Shown here one piece after another: positions 17,776-24,865 of a stretch of DNA of 44,968 bases. The number at the start of each line of letters is the position of its first letter. Positions within the stretch are counted from its first letter, which is position 1. The position numbers were made by a program, and so were the translations under genes. Below the pieces are notes generated by a model. It made no database searches. It had not been told where the DNA came from and saw only the letters and a list, made by a program, of their open reading frames with translations. The stretch is from the NCBI GenBank assembly GCA_018830865.1, contig JAHJRN010000020.1:1-44968 (forward strand), in the 5' to 3' direction. This DNA is from Patescibacteria group bacterium. Lineage in GTDB: Bacteria; Patescibacteriota; Patescibacteriia; 2-12-FULL-60-25.

Positions 17776-18860
17776 TTACGGACCGAACCATCTTCCTGAC
17801 AGCGGCGCTTACGGGCGCCGTGTTCGCGATGGTCTGTTCCTATCTCCTGACGCACCTGACCGCGTTCGTGGCCGAACGCGTCGGCGCCGTGGACAAGCCG
17901 ACCGGCGGACGGAAGATCCACACGCGAAGCATCCCGCTGTTCGGTGGGGTCGGCATCGCCGTCACCATCCTCGTCGGGATGGGGCTTTTGGCAATGAACG
18001 AACTGCTACCCGGCATCTCCGGCGTCCAGCTCGCCGGATTCGCGGTCGCCATCGTCATCCTGACAGTCGGCGGCATGATCGACGACCGATATCCGCTCAC
18101 GGCCGGTATCCAGCTTGCGTTCCCACTCCTCGCGGCCGTCACAATCGTCGCATCAGGGACCGGGATCATCCAGGTGACGAATCTCGTAGGGCATGGCGCG
18201 TTTTCCCTTCGTTGGTGGTCGTTCGGACCGGACGGACTGTCGTTCCCCGCGGATATCCTGACCATTTTTTGGTTGCTCTTCGCGACGTATGCGACGAAAC
18301 TCATGGACGGGCTTGATGGGCTCGTCGCGGGCCTCGCGGCTATCGGAGCGAGCATGGTCGGCGCGCTGACCATCTCGCCGGCGTATTTTCAGCCGGGCGT
18401 CGTCTGCCTCGCGGCGACGGTGAGCGGCGCGTATCTCGGGTTTCTGCCGCGCAACATCCATCCGGCCAAGCAGTTCCTCGGCGAAGCCGGAAGTACGCTC
18501 GCCGGGTTCACGCTCGGGTTCCTCGCCATCGTCTCCAGCGCCAAGGTCGCCATAGCGCTCGCGGTGCTCGCCATCCCGCTCGTGGATGCGGGCCTCGTCG
18601 TGCTCGGACGTCTGCGTCGCGGCAAGAAGCCCTGGATCGGCGATGACACGCACCTGCATTTTCGTCTCCTGCGCGCCGGTGTCCCGTATCGTACGGCCGT
18701 CGCCCTGCTCTGGGCCGCGGCTTTCGCTGCCGGACTGCTCGCCCTCGGCCTGCAGACGCGCGGTAAGGTCTTCCTCGTCCTCGGTCTCGCGATGCTGACT
18801 GTGTTCGCGTCGTGGTTGTTGAATCGGCACGCACGAAAAAAGAAAAAGGCATCGAAATGA
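17772..18860 (+). CDS. Polyprenyl-phosphate sugar-1-phosphate transferase, WecA/TagO/MraY family
   Basis: A 362-residue membrane enzyme with about ten helices that would transfer a HexNAc-1-phosphate from UDP-sugar to a lipid phosphate at the inner membrane face, for glycan synthesis. Motifs seen: DKPTGGRKIHTRSIPLFGG, MIDDRY (Asp104, 105), TKLMDGLDGL (Asp179) and THLHFRLLRAG near the C-terminus. Two active-site positions depart from the usual pattern: Lys176 stands where NLxDGxDG has Asn, and FLGEAGS has Glu238 where the family normally has Asp. I recall the same variants in other CPR homologues. The His-rich motif argues for WecA/TagO rather than MraY. The start overlaps the clp stop (ATGA). 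Confidence 0.85.
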   Translation: MITDRTIFLTAALTGAVFAMVCSYLLTHLTAFVAERVGAVDKPTGGRKIHTRSIPLFGGVGIAVTILVGMGLLAMNELLPGISGVQLAGFAVAIVILTVGGMIDDRYPLTAGIQLAFPLLAAVTIVASGTGIIQVTNLVGHGAFSLRWWSFGPDGLSFPADILTIFWLLFATYATKLMDGLDGLVAGLAAIGASMVGALTISPAYFQPGVVCLAATVSGAYLGFLPRNIHPAKQFLGEAGSTLAGFTLGFLAIVSSAKVAIALAVLAIPLVDAGLVVLGRLRRGKKPWIGDDTHLHFRLLRAGVPYRTAVALLWAAAFAAGLLALGLQTRGKVFLVLGLAMLTVFASWLLNRHARKKKKASK

Positions 18861-19360
18861 CGACCCTCCGACGCACGCGGCGGCCTCGTACGCCCTCGAC
18901 GAATCCGATGACCGTGACCCGAGCACTGACGATGCTCCTCCTCGCGACCGCGTTCGCGGCCACCGTCCTTCTCGTTTCGCGAGTGAGACCATCCGCGTCG
19001 TCGAGCGGCATCGCGGACGTGACGTCGCTCCGGATGGAGATCGCGGATACGGACGCCTCGCGCATGCGCGGCCTGTCGGGCCGGACATCGCTCGCACCCG
19101 AGGCGGCCATGCTCTTCGTGTTCGGCGAGCGCGGCATCTATCCGTTCTGGATGAAGGAAATGCGGTTTCCCATCGATATCGTCTGGATCGACGGCGACAC
19201 GGTCGTGGACGTCACGACGCTTCAGCCGCCCGAGGAGGGGATGAACGTCCCGTCGAACCACATCCCGTTCGCGATGGCGGACCGCGTCCTCGAGGTGAAT
19301 GCCGGACTGGCCGAGAGCCTCGGTCTGACGAAAGGTGCGACGGTCGTACTGCCGAGATGA
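18857..19360 (+). CDS. DUF192 family protein, membrane-anchored
   Basis: A 167-residue protein. A basic N-terminus and one hydrophobic segment (about 18-42, ALTMLLLATAFAATVLLV) act as signal or anchor. The extracytoplasmic DUF192 domain follows: DTDASRMRGLSGR, EAAMLFVF, FWMKEMRFPIDIVWID and HIPFAMADRVLEVNAG. DUF192 proteins are widespread single-domain exported proteins of unsettled function. The start at 18857 overlaps the transferase stop (ATGA); an in-frame ATG at 18812 would sit inside that gene. It is the last gene of the operon. Confidence 0.9.
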   Translation: MTTLRRTRRPRTPSTNPMTVTRALTMLLLATAFAATVLLVSRVRPSASSSGIADVTSLRMEIADTDASRMRGLSGRTSLAPEAAMLFVFGERGIYPFWMKEMRFPIDIVWIDGDTVVDVTTLQPPEEGMNVPSNHIPFAMADRVLEVNAGLAESLGLTKGATVVLPR

Positions 19361-19383
19361 GGGACGCATCCGTCAACTGAAAA

Positions 19384-19401
19384 AGCCCCAGATGGGGCTT
19401 G
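19384..19401. terminator. Terminator between DUF192 and the convergent HAD gene
   Basis: Perfect stem AAGCCCC (19384-19390) and GGGGCTT (19395-19401) with loop AGAT. The flanking A-run at 19381-19385 gives a T-run on the minus strand, so it best terminates the HAD gene and may also end the clp operon. Confidence 0.7.
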
Positions 19402-19408
19402 AGGCGTC

Positions 19409-20179
19409 TCATGGCCGGATGGCCAGACGCGAGAGGTTATACGTCGACGTGACGGCGTCGGCGATATCGAGGAGGTTGCGGCACGGCGTGGAGCCGGGGA
19501 GCATCATGTCCGAGAACGTCCCCTGCGGGTCGTAGTGGATGGCGGACATGCCGACCGCGAGCGCGCCGCGGATGTCCACGTCCGGCTGGTCGCCGACGTG
19601 GAGGCAGTCTTCCGGCGCGACGCCGGCGCGTCGTGCGGCGAGTCGAAAAATTTCGGGGTCGGGCTTCGCGACGCCTTCGACACCGCTATCGATCACGAGC
19701 TCGAACGCGTCTCGGATGCCGAGCCCCGTCAGGAGCCGTCCGACCTTCCCTTCGCTGTTCGAGATGATGCCGAGACGTTGTCCCGCGACCGTGAGGCGAC
19801 GCAGGGTCTCAACGACCTCGGGGCCGAGGACCGTGAACCAATTGTCGGTCTTCTGGTGGTCCCACCAGGACATGATAGTGCGTCGGAACGCGTCGGAATT
19901 CGGGTCGATGCCCGGGATGCCGGCATGCATGAGCATCGTCGCGTAGTACGCATCGATGCTCGTCGGTGGAGCGTTTTCCGACGCCGGCATGGTCGACGTG
20001 TGGCCGTTCTCCTTCACGAACCGGTTGATCATGCGGCGTGCCTCGCGGTCGCCACGGGCAAGCTGGGCCTGCGTCACGGGCGTGCGAAGCTCTCGCATCG
20101 CCATGTTCGCTTTACCCTGTAGGTCGTCCCATGCGAGCGTGTGGCCCACATCCAGGAACATCATGCGGCACGTCGTCAT
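19409..20179 (-). CDS. HAD-superfamily hydrolase
   Basis: A 256-residue protein of the haloacid-dehalogenase phosphatase superfamily. Motif I is FLDVGHTL (nucleophile Asp10; the usual second Asp is Gly, as in some members), motif II IISNSEGKVG, motif III Lys in GVAKPDPEIF, and motif IV CLHVGDQPDVDIRGA. A helical cap lies between about 20 and 110. The substrate is not predictable; HADs of this layout act on sugar phosphates, nucleotides or haloacids. Start 20179 is chosen because AGGAGG lies 6 nt upstream. A longer frame to 20242 would run over the promoter. It is a single-gene unit. Confidence 0.85.
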   Translation of the reverse strand: MTTCRMMFLDVGHTLAWDDLQGKANMAMRELRTPVTQAQLARGDREARRMINRFVKENGHTSTMPASENAPPTSIDAYYATMLMHAGIPGIDPNSDAFRRTIMSWWDHQKTDNWFTVLGPEVVETLRRLTVAGQRLGIISNSEGKVGRLLTGLGIRDAFELVIDSGVEGVAKPDPEIFRLAARRAGVAPEDCLHVGDQPDVDIRGALAVGMSAIHYDPQGTFSDMMLPGSTPCRNLLDIADAVTSTYNLSRLAIRP

Positions 20180-20213
20180 CTTCGACCTCCTGTGTTGGAA
20201 GGGACGTAATCGC

Positions 20214-20242
20214 GTTGTAGGGGAAAACGCCTGTCGTGTCAA
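20214..20242 (-). promoter_or_regulatory. Promoter of the HAD hydrolase gene
   Basis: On the minus strand, the -35 TTGACA (20237-20242) and -10 TACAAC (20214-20219) have 17-bp spacing. The ~28-nt leader contains the Shine-Dalgarno AGGAGG. Confidence 0.7.
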
Positions 20243-20252
20243 CCTTGCAGTA

Positions 20253-20294
20253 TAAAAAAACCGAGCGGAGGGAGGAGGAATCCGTCCGTTCGGT
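20253..20294 (-). terminator. Rho-independent terminator of the 20300 gene
   Basis: On the minus strand, arms ACCGAACGGA (20294-20285) and TCCGCTCGGT (20269-20260) pair with one mismatch and are followed by a run of seven T. It begins just after the stop of the gene at 20300. Confidence 0.75.
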
Positions 20295-20299
20295 TCAGT

Positions 20300-21127
20300 T
20301 CAGTGCGTGCGCGTCGCGGCGTCGACCTGCGCAACGAGGACCTCGTCGTCGAGGAGGGCGTTGACTTCAGCCATCGCATCTTCCTGCTCAAGGAGCGCGC
20401 AAGGTTCGTCGAGGATGCGGACCCTCGGTGCCGAGATGGGTTCGTCGAGGCGGTCGAGGAGCTCGGTCAGGGCCGTGCTTTCCGCTTCCGTCTCGAGGTG
20501 TCGGTGCCTCGCCTTGAACGCATCTTGGCCTTCCTTGAGCCTGATCGTGGCCTTGAGATTCTCGGTGGCTTTTGCGATGCCGTCATGAGCCTTGACGATG
20601 AACGCGTAGTATCGTTCGGCGAGCTCTTCGTCGGGTTCGCGCAGGCCCTCGTCGACGGCATCGTACCAGGCGACGTACCGGTTGCAGTGCTTCCGATAGT
20701 CTTGGAGCGCTTCTTCGATGAGCTGGGTCCGCCGGTACAACGGGTCAGTCTCGAGCTTCGCTGTCTGATTACGTTTCGCTTCGTTGTCGCGGTTCACTTC
20801 ACGGATGCTTGTGACGATTCCGGTGAGGATGAGGCAAGCGGCGATGAGGAAAGGGATGCTGAGCGGTCCCCACGGAATAGGTTCCAGCGCCGGGCCAGGT
20901 CCCCGATAGAGACCTTCCAGCTGTTCACGTTTATCCAACATGCCCCGCAGAACCCCGACCCACGCGACGCTGATAATCAGACCAGTGAAGAGGTATACGG
21001 CACTCCACGAGGTGGATTCTGATTCGACGGTGGAGTTTTTCGTTTCATTCGATTGTTTCGTCTTCCATCGTTTCACCTCGCTTACCTCGTACTCGAGGTC
21101 GAGCAGTCGTTTGGAAAAGTGCTTCAT
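20300..21127 (-). CDS. Two-helix membrane protein with coiled-coil C-terminus, unknown function
   Basis: A 275-residue protein with no family recognised. A charged N-terminus of about 40 residues precedes two hydrophobic helices (about 43-62, WSAVYLFTGLIISVAWVGVL, and about 88-110, GPLSIPFLIAACLILTGIV). A ~160-residue acidic, helix-forming cytoplasmic tail with coiled-coil character follows (EALQDYRKHCNRY, ATENLKATIRLKEGQ, ETEAESTALTELLDRL). The start is well fixed by GGGAGGAATCC before the ATG and a near-perfect promoter. Monocistronic, between HAD and another unknown gene on the same strand, each with its own promoter. It could be a membrane scaffold or sensor, but nothing demonstrates this. 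Confidence 0.75.
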   Translation of the reverse strand: MKHFSKRLLDLEYEVSEVKRWKTKQSNETKNSTVESESTSWSAVYLFTGLIISVAWVGVLRGMLDKREQLEGLYRGPGPALEPIPWGPLSIPFLIAACLILTGIVTSIREVNRDNEAKRNQTAKLETDPLYRRTQLIEEALQDYRKHCNRYVAWYDAVDEGLREPDEELAERYYAFIVKAHDGIAKATENLKATIRLKEGQDAFKARHRHLETEAESTALTELLDRLDEPISAPRVRILDEPCALLEQEDAMAEVNALLDDEVLVAQVDAATRTH

Positions 21128-21170
21128 GGATTCCTCCCACGGTCGCTCATGGATGAGCGGACGTAGGGTC

Positions 21171-21199
21171 TATATAGCGGGAAACGGCTCTTCTGTCAA
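21171..21199 (-). promoter_or_regulatory. Strong promoter of the 20300 gene
   Basis: On the minus strand, the -35 is a perfect TTGACA (21194-21199), spacing is 17 bp, and the -10 is TATATA (21171-21176). This is one of the best sigma70-type promoters in the window. Confidence 0.8.
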
Positions 21200-21237
21200 G
21201 ACAAACGCCACGCCCGAGTGGAGGGCGTGAGATGGGG

Positions 21238-21786
21238 TCATCGTTTGAAGATCACGTCGGCGATGCCGCGTTTGTACGCGACGTAGTCATCGAAGCTGCC
21301 GGCGTTCCGCAGCATGCGCACGAAGGACAGATGTTCCTCGATGCCGCCGTTCGGATGGAAGGTCACGAGCGCGTCCCGGCCGTCCGACCCGTCGCGAAGG
21401 GGCTGCCAATGGAAATGGATAACGCGGCCCGTGAGACGGGCAAGGTGTGACCAGTGGAGGAACTGATGCCACGGAGTGCTTCGATAATGGAGTGCCCGGT
21501 ACGTGGGCGCATCTGATTCCTCTGGCGCCAGGAGCGGTGTACCGCGTGTCCCGCGGATCGAGGGGCGGACCTCTTCATTCGGGTAGATCCGCATCAGTTC
21601 GATAATGTCGAGCCCAAGGGCTTCGTAGACGAGCCAGGCCGTGACGCCCTCGGCGGCTCCGACGACACGAATGGCATCTTTCCTCGGTTCGCAGGTCGTG
21701 TTTCCGATGTAGACCCATTCTTGGGCATCAAGAATCGCTTGAAGACACGTGGGTGCTTCCAGCCGGACGAGAGGGTCGTTGTCCAT
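21238..21786 (-). CDS. Hypothetical soluble protein
   Basis: A 182-residue protein without recognised family or membrane segment. It is rich in aromatic and His residues in the centre (ALHYRSTPWHQFLHWSHLARL, VIHFHWQPL) and contains GAAEGVTAWLVYEALGLDIIELMRIYP and a C-terminal HLSFVRMLRNAGSFDDYVAYKRG. The start at 21786 (MDNDPLVRL) is preferred over longer frames because GAGGAAGGAACAGCC directly precedes it and a 17-bp-spaced promoter lies just upstream. It is divergent from rplU. No function is proposed. Confidence 0.7.
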   Translation of the reverse strand: MDNDPLVRLEAPTCLQAILDAQEWVYIGNTTCEPRKDAIRVVGAAEGVTAWLVYEALGLDIIELMRIYPNEEVRPSIRGTRGTPLLAPEESDAPTYRALHYRSTPWHQFLHWSHLARLTGRVIHFHWQPLRDGSDGRDALVTFHPNGGIEEHLSFVRMLRNAGSFDDYVAYKRGIADVIFKR

Positions 21787-21826
21787 GGGCTGTTCCTTCC
21801 TCTTAAAAAGGGCTGTCAGTGAGGCT

Positions 21827-21855
21827 GTGATAACACGGATTTCCACGACGGTCAA
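21827..21855 (-). promoter_or_regulatory. Promoter of the 21238 gene
   Basis: On the minus strand, the -35 TTGACC (21850-21855) and -10 TATCAC (21827-21832) have 17-bp spacing, with a ~35-nt leader carrying a Shine-Dalgarno. Confidence 0.65.
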
Positions 21856-21871
21856 CGGTCCGTCTGACGGG

Positions 21872-21900
21872 TTGACATGGCAAACGCTCCCGTGTATGCT
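21872..21900 (+). promoter_or_regulatory. Promoter of rplU (leaderless)
   Basis: The -35 TTGACA (21872-21877) and -10 TATGCT (21895-21900) have 17-bp spacing. The ATG at 21911 is 10 nt after the -10, which leaves room for only a few leader bases and no Shine-Dalgarno. Confidence 0.75.
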
Positions 21901-21910
21901 CATCCACATT

Positions 21911-22219
21911 ATGATTGCCGTCATCAAGACCGGAGGGAAGCAGTATGTCGTCAAGGAAGGCGACGAACTGAAGATCGAGAAGCTCACGGCGGGTAAGGGC
22001 GAGGATGTCTCGCTCGAGGTTCTTCTTGTCGCGGAATCGGACGGTTCCAAGGTGGATATCGGCGCGCCGTCGCTCGATCGAACGGTCACGGCCGAGGTGG
22101 TCGCTCATGGCCGCTCCAAGAAGGTCGAGGTCGTCAAATACAAGCCGAAGGTGCGTTACAAGAAGCGGACCGGCCACCGACAGGAGTTCACCAAGATCAA
22201 GGTCAAGAACATCGCATAA
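21911..22219 (+). CDS. rplU: 50S ribosomal protein L21
   Basis: A 102-residue ribosomal protein binding 23S rRNA domain I near L20. It starts MIAVIKTGGKQYVVKEGDELKIEKL and ends with the basic KYKPKVRYKKRTGHRQEFTKIKV, both diagnostic. In-frame ATGs upstream lie within the promoter and are rejected. L27 (rpmA) usually follows rplU in bacteria but is not here; a terminator closes the gene at once. Confidence 0.97.
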   Translation: MIAVIKTGGKQYVVKEGDELKIEKLTAGKGEDVSLEVLLVAESDGSKVDIGAPSLDRTVTAEVVAHGRSKKVEVVKYKPKVRYKKRTGHRQEFTKIKVKNIA

Positions 22220-22230
22220 CGCGACAGGAT

Positions 22231-22267
22231 ACGAGCCACGAGCTACCCGCTACGGGCTCGTTTTTTT
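22231..22267 (+). terminator. Rho-independent terminator of rplU
   Basis: Arms ACGAGCC (22231-22237) and GGCTCGT (22255-22261) followed by seven T. The T-run reaches the end of the convergent recR gene. Confidence 0.8.
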
Positions 22268-22871
22268 ATTGCTTCCGTCGGTTTGTGAAGGCGTCGGCGA
22301 CGGTCGTCTCGTCCGCGTATTCGATTTGTGCGCCGGTCGGTAGGCCGCGTGCGAGGCGCGAGATGCCGATGGACAGGTCTTGCATGCGTTTGGCGATGAA
22401 GAGCGCCGTCGCGTCGCCGCGTACGTCCGGGTCGAACGCGAGCACGACTTCTGTGATGTCGTTGTCCGTCGCCGAGACGCGGACGATGAGCGCGTCGATG
22501 GAGAGGACGTCGGGCGTCGTTCCTTCGATGGGATCGATGAGGCCGCCGAGGATGTGGTATCTGCCGCGGAACGCGCCGGAATTCTCCACGACGCGCATGT
22601 CCTGGTCCGTCGCGACGACGCACAGCTGCGTGACGTCGCGACCGGGATCGGCGCACACGATGCAGATCTCCGACGTCGACCATGCACCGCACATGCGGCA
22701 GTGCGTCACGCCCTCGGAGACGGCGAGCATGGCCTGTGCGAATCTGCGGATACGTTCCTTCGGAAGCGAGACGAGCCAAAACGCGTACCGCAACGCGGCC
22801 CGTGGGCCTACGCCGGGAATACCGTCGAATTCGGACGCGGCGTTCCCGATGACTTCCGGGATGCGGCTCAT
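22266..22871 (-). CDS. recR: Recombination mediator RecR
   Basis: A 201-residue DNA-binding protein that helps load RecA at gaps with RecO/RecF. Helix-hairpin-helix at about 14-24 (EFDGIPGVGPRAALRYA), C4 zinc finger (Cys58, 61, 70, 73), Toprim domain (VVATDQDMRVVENSGAFRG, YHILGGLIDP) and C-terminal helix motif (GISRLARGLPTGAQIEYAD) are all in the family order and length. It is translationally coupled to ybaB, its usual upstream neighbour, with a 4-nt overlap. Confidence 0.97.
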   Translation of the reverse strand: MSRIPEVIGNAASEFDGIPGVGPRAALRYAFWLVSLPKERIRRFAQAMLAVSEGVTHCRMCGAWSTSEICIVCADPGRDVTQLCVVATDQDMRVVENSGAFRGRYHILGGLIDPIEGTTPDVLSIDALIVRVSATDNDITEVVLAFDPDVRGDATALFIAKRMQDLSIGISRLARGLPTGAQIEYADETTVADAFTNRRKQ

Positions 22872-23182
22872 TTCTTCTTCATCAGGCTCTGCATGTCTTG
22901 CGCGAGGTCGAGGCCGCCGAGGTCCTTCATCTTCTCGGCGAGGATCTTTTGGATCTTCTCGATGCCGTCGTTCACGGCATCTTTGACGAGCCCCTCGAGC
23001 TTCGCCTTGTCCGACAGCAACTCGCCGTCGATGGCGACGGAGACGGCCTTCTGATTACCGTCCATCACGATCTTGACCTTTCCCCACCCGGCGCTCCCTT
23101 CGGCGCGTTCATCCGACAAGGCGGACTGGATGGTCTTGGCACGGTCGCGGATGTCCTTGAACTGCTTGAGCTTGTTGAACAT
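22868..23182 (-). CDS. YbaB/EbfC family nucleoid-associated protein
   Basis: A 104-residue protein of the YbaB family, which forms dimers that bind DNA. It starts MFNKLKQFKDIRDRAKTIQ and has VKIVMDGNQKAVSVAIDGELL, then helical NDGIEKIQKILAEKMKDLGG, as in the family. It lies directly upstream of recR with overlapping stop/start, the classic ybaB-recR pair. dnaX, often upstream of the pair elsewhere, is not here; dnaB is. Confidence 0.92.
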   Translation of the reverse strand: MFNKLKQFKDIRDRAKTIQSALSDERAEGSAGWGKVKIVMDGNQKAVSVAIDGELLSDKAKLEGLVKDAVNDGIEKIQKILAEKMKDLGGLDLAQDMQSLMKKK

Positions 23183-23249
23183 ATGATGGAATCGTGGAGC
23201 GTTATTCGTAGAGTGTGAAGCGTCGGATGTGACGGGTCTCTTATAGCAT

Positions 23250-23340
23250 TTCCGTCATTCCCACGAAAGCGGAAATCCATCCAGCCGGTTTCCCGCCGTC
23301 GCCATGTATGCTCTGCGGGAATGACAGGAAATTAGACTGG
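23250..23340. repeat. Degenerate dispersed inverted repeat
   Basis: GTCATTCCC (23254-23262) and GGGAATGAC (23317-23325) form an inverted pair, with ATCCATCCAG and CTGGATT as further opposed parts. The style (GTCATTCC..CGAAAGCGG.AATCCA) is that of a widespread intergenic repeat. It lies between dnaB and ybaB and may weakly terminate dnaB. Confidence 0.55.
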
Positions 23341-24810
23341 ATTTGACGTGACGATGGGGGCGTTCGGGTCGAACGACGACGATTCCGGGGCGGCGAGGGC
23401 CGGAGCCTGCGCACCGGGTCTGAGATTCTGTGTCGGCGGACGGCCTCCGCCCTGTTCGTGACGGGCGAGGTTGCGGAAACTCGCACGCGTGGCGTCGAAG
23501 AAGAGTCGCACCATGCCGGTCGGTCCGTTGCGGTGTTTGGCGACATGGATCTCCGCGATGTTCCGTTCGTCCGGCGAGAGGTCCTCGGTCCGATAGTTCT
23601 TGTCCACGGCCTTGCGGTAGATGAACAGCACGACGTCCGCGTCCTGTTCGATGGAGCCGGATTCGCGCAGGTGCGAGAGGCGGGGGATGGACGGCTTCAC
23701 CATTTCCACCTGGCGCGACAGCTGGGAGAGGGCGAGGACCGGGACGTCGAGTTCGCGTGCGATGGACTTGAGGCCGCGCGTGATTTCCGTGACTTCCTGC
23801 ACGCGGTTGTCCGACCTGGACGAGCGCGATTCCATGAGCTGCAGGTAGTCGATGACCACGAAGCCGAGGTTATATTCCATCTGGAGGCGCCGCGCTTTGG
23901 TGCGGATTTCCATGATGTTGGCGCTCGCGGAGTCGTCGATGTAGATGGGCGCCTCGGACAAGGTGCCGATGGCGTGGCCGATGCGCGAGAAGTCGTCGTG
24001 CGAGCCGTCGTCCTGAAGCCGTCCCGTGCGCATCTTCCAGAGGTCCACGCCGGCCTCGGCGCAGAGCATGCGGTCAACGAGCTGGTCCTTGCTCATCTCC
24101 AGCGAGAAGATGCCGACCGGGATCTTGTGCTTGACCGCGACCGTGCGCGCGATGTCGAGCGCGAGCGACGTCTTGCCGCATGAGGGGCGCGCCGCGAGGA
24201 CGACGAGGTCGCTCTTCTGCAGGCCACCGAGGATGCTGTCGAGATCGGCATAGCCGGTCGACAGGCCCCGGAGCTTTCCTTTCTCACGATGGACTTCGTC
24301 GATACGCTCGAAGGCGTTGTCGAGGACGTCGTGGATGTGCGTGAATCCGCTCTTCAGGAATTTGCGCGAGACGTTGAAGAGCTTCTGCTCGGCCTTGTCG
24401 AGCACGGTCGCGACGTCGTCCGCTTCCTGATAGCCGAGGCTCGAGATGTCTGACGCGGCCGAGAGCAGGCGCCGGAGCGTAGCCTTCTTCTGGACGATCT
24501 CCGCGTAGTGCACGACGTGGCTCGAGGTCGGTACGGCGTTCGTGAGCTGGATGAGCTCGGCGCGGCCGCCCACGCGTTCGAGCTCCTTCTTCTCCTCGAG
24601 GCGGTTCGCGACCGAGAGGAGGTCGATAGGCTCGTGTTTGCGGAACAGGTCGAGAATGGCCTCGAAGATCATCCGGTGCCTGTCGGAATAGAAATCCTCG
24701 GCCACGACGCGGTCGCCGACGCGGATGACCGCCTCCTTGTCCAGAAGGAGAGATCCGAGCAGGGATTGTTCGGCCTCAAGGTTCTGGGGCGTCACCTTGT
24801 CGGTCGTCAT
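23332..24810 (-). CDS. dnaB: Replicative DNA helicase DnaB
   Basis: The hexameric 5'-3' replication-fork helicase, 492 residues. The N-terminal primase-interacting domain covers about 1-110 (NLEAEQSLLGSLLLDKEAV). The RecA-like motor has Walker A ARPSCGKT (207-214), Walker B FVVIDYLQL (317-325), and SQLSR and ESGSIEQDADVVLFIYR further on. The C-terminal 45 residues form a Pro/Gln/Ala-rich flexible tail. No intein is present. The divergent amino-acid permease starts 55 nt beyond its start codon. Confidence 0.97.
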   Translation of the reverse strand: MTTDKVTPQNLEAEQSLLGSLLLDKEAVIRVGDRVVAEDFYSDRHRMIFEAILDLFRKHEPIDLLSVANRLEEKKELERVGGRAELIQLTNAVPTSSHVVHYAEIVQKKATLRRLLSAASDISSLGYQEADDVATVLDKAEQKLFNVSRKFLKSGFTHIHDVLDNAFERIDEVHREKGKLRGLSTGYADLDSILGGLQKSDLVVLAARPSCGKTSLALDIARTVAVKHKIPVGIFSLEMSKDQLVDRMLCAEAGVDLWKMRTGRLQDDGSHDDFSRIGHAIGTLSEAPIYIDDSASANIMEIRTKARRLQMEYNLGFVVIDYLQLMESRSSRSDNRVQEVTEITRGLKSIARELDVPVLALSQLSRQVEMVKPSIPRLSHLRESGSIEQDADVVLFIYRKAVDKNYRTEDLSPDERNIAEIHVAKHRNGPTGMVRLFFDATRASFRNLARHEQGGGRPPTQNLRPGAQAPALAAPESSSFDPNAPIVTSNPV

Positions 24811-24853
24811 ATCCCGCCGACCTTATCGCGGCGCGAGGAGGAGGGCAAGATGC

Positions 24854-24859
24854 TATACT
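24854..24859 (+). promoter_or_regulatory. -10 element of the permease gene
   Basis: TATACT ends 6 nt before the ATG at 24866. No good -35 is seen, and there is no Shine-Dalgarno, so leaderless initiation is likely. Confidence 0.45.
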
Positions 24860-24865
24860 GTCCCC

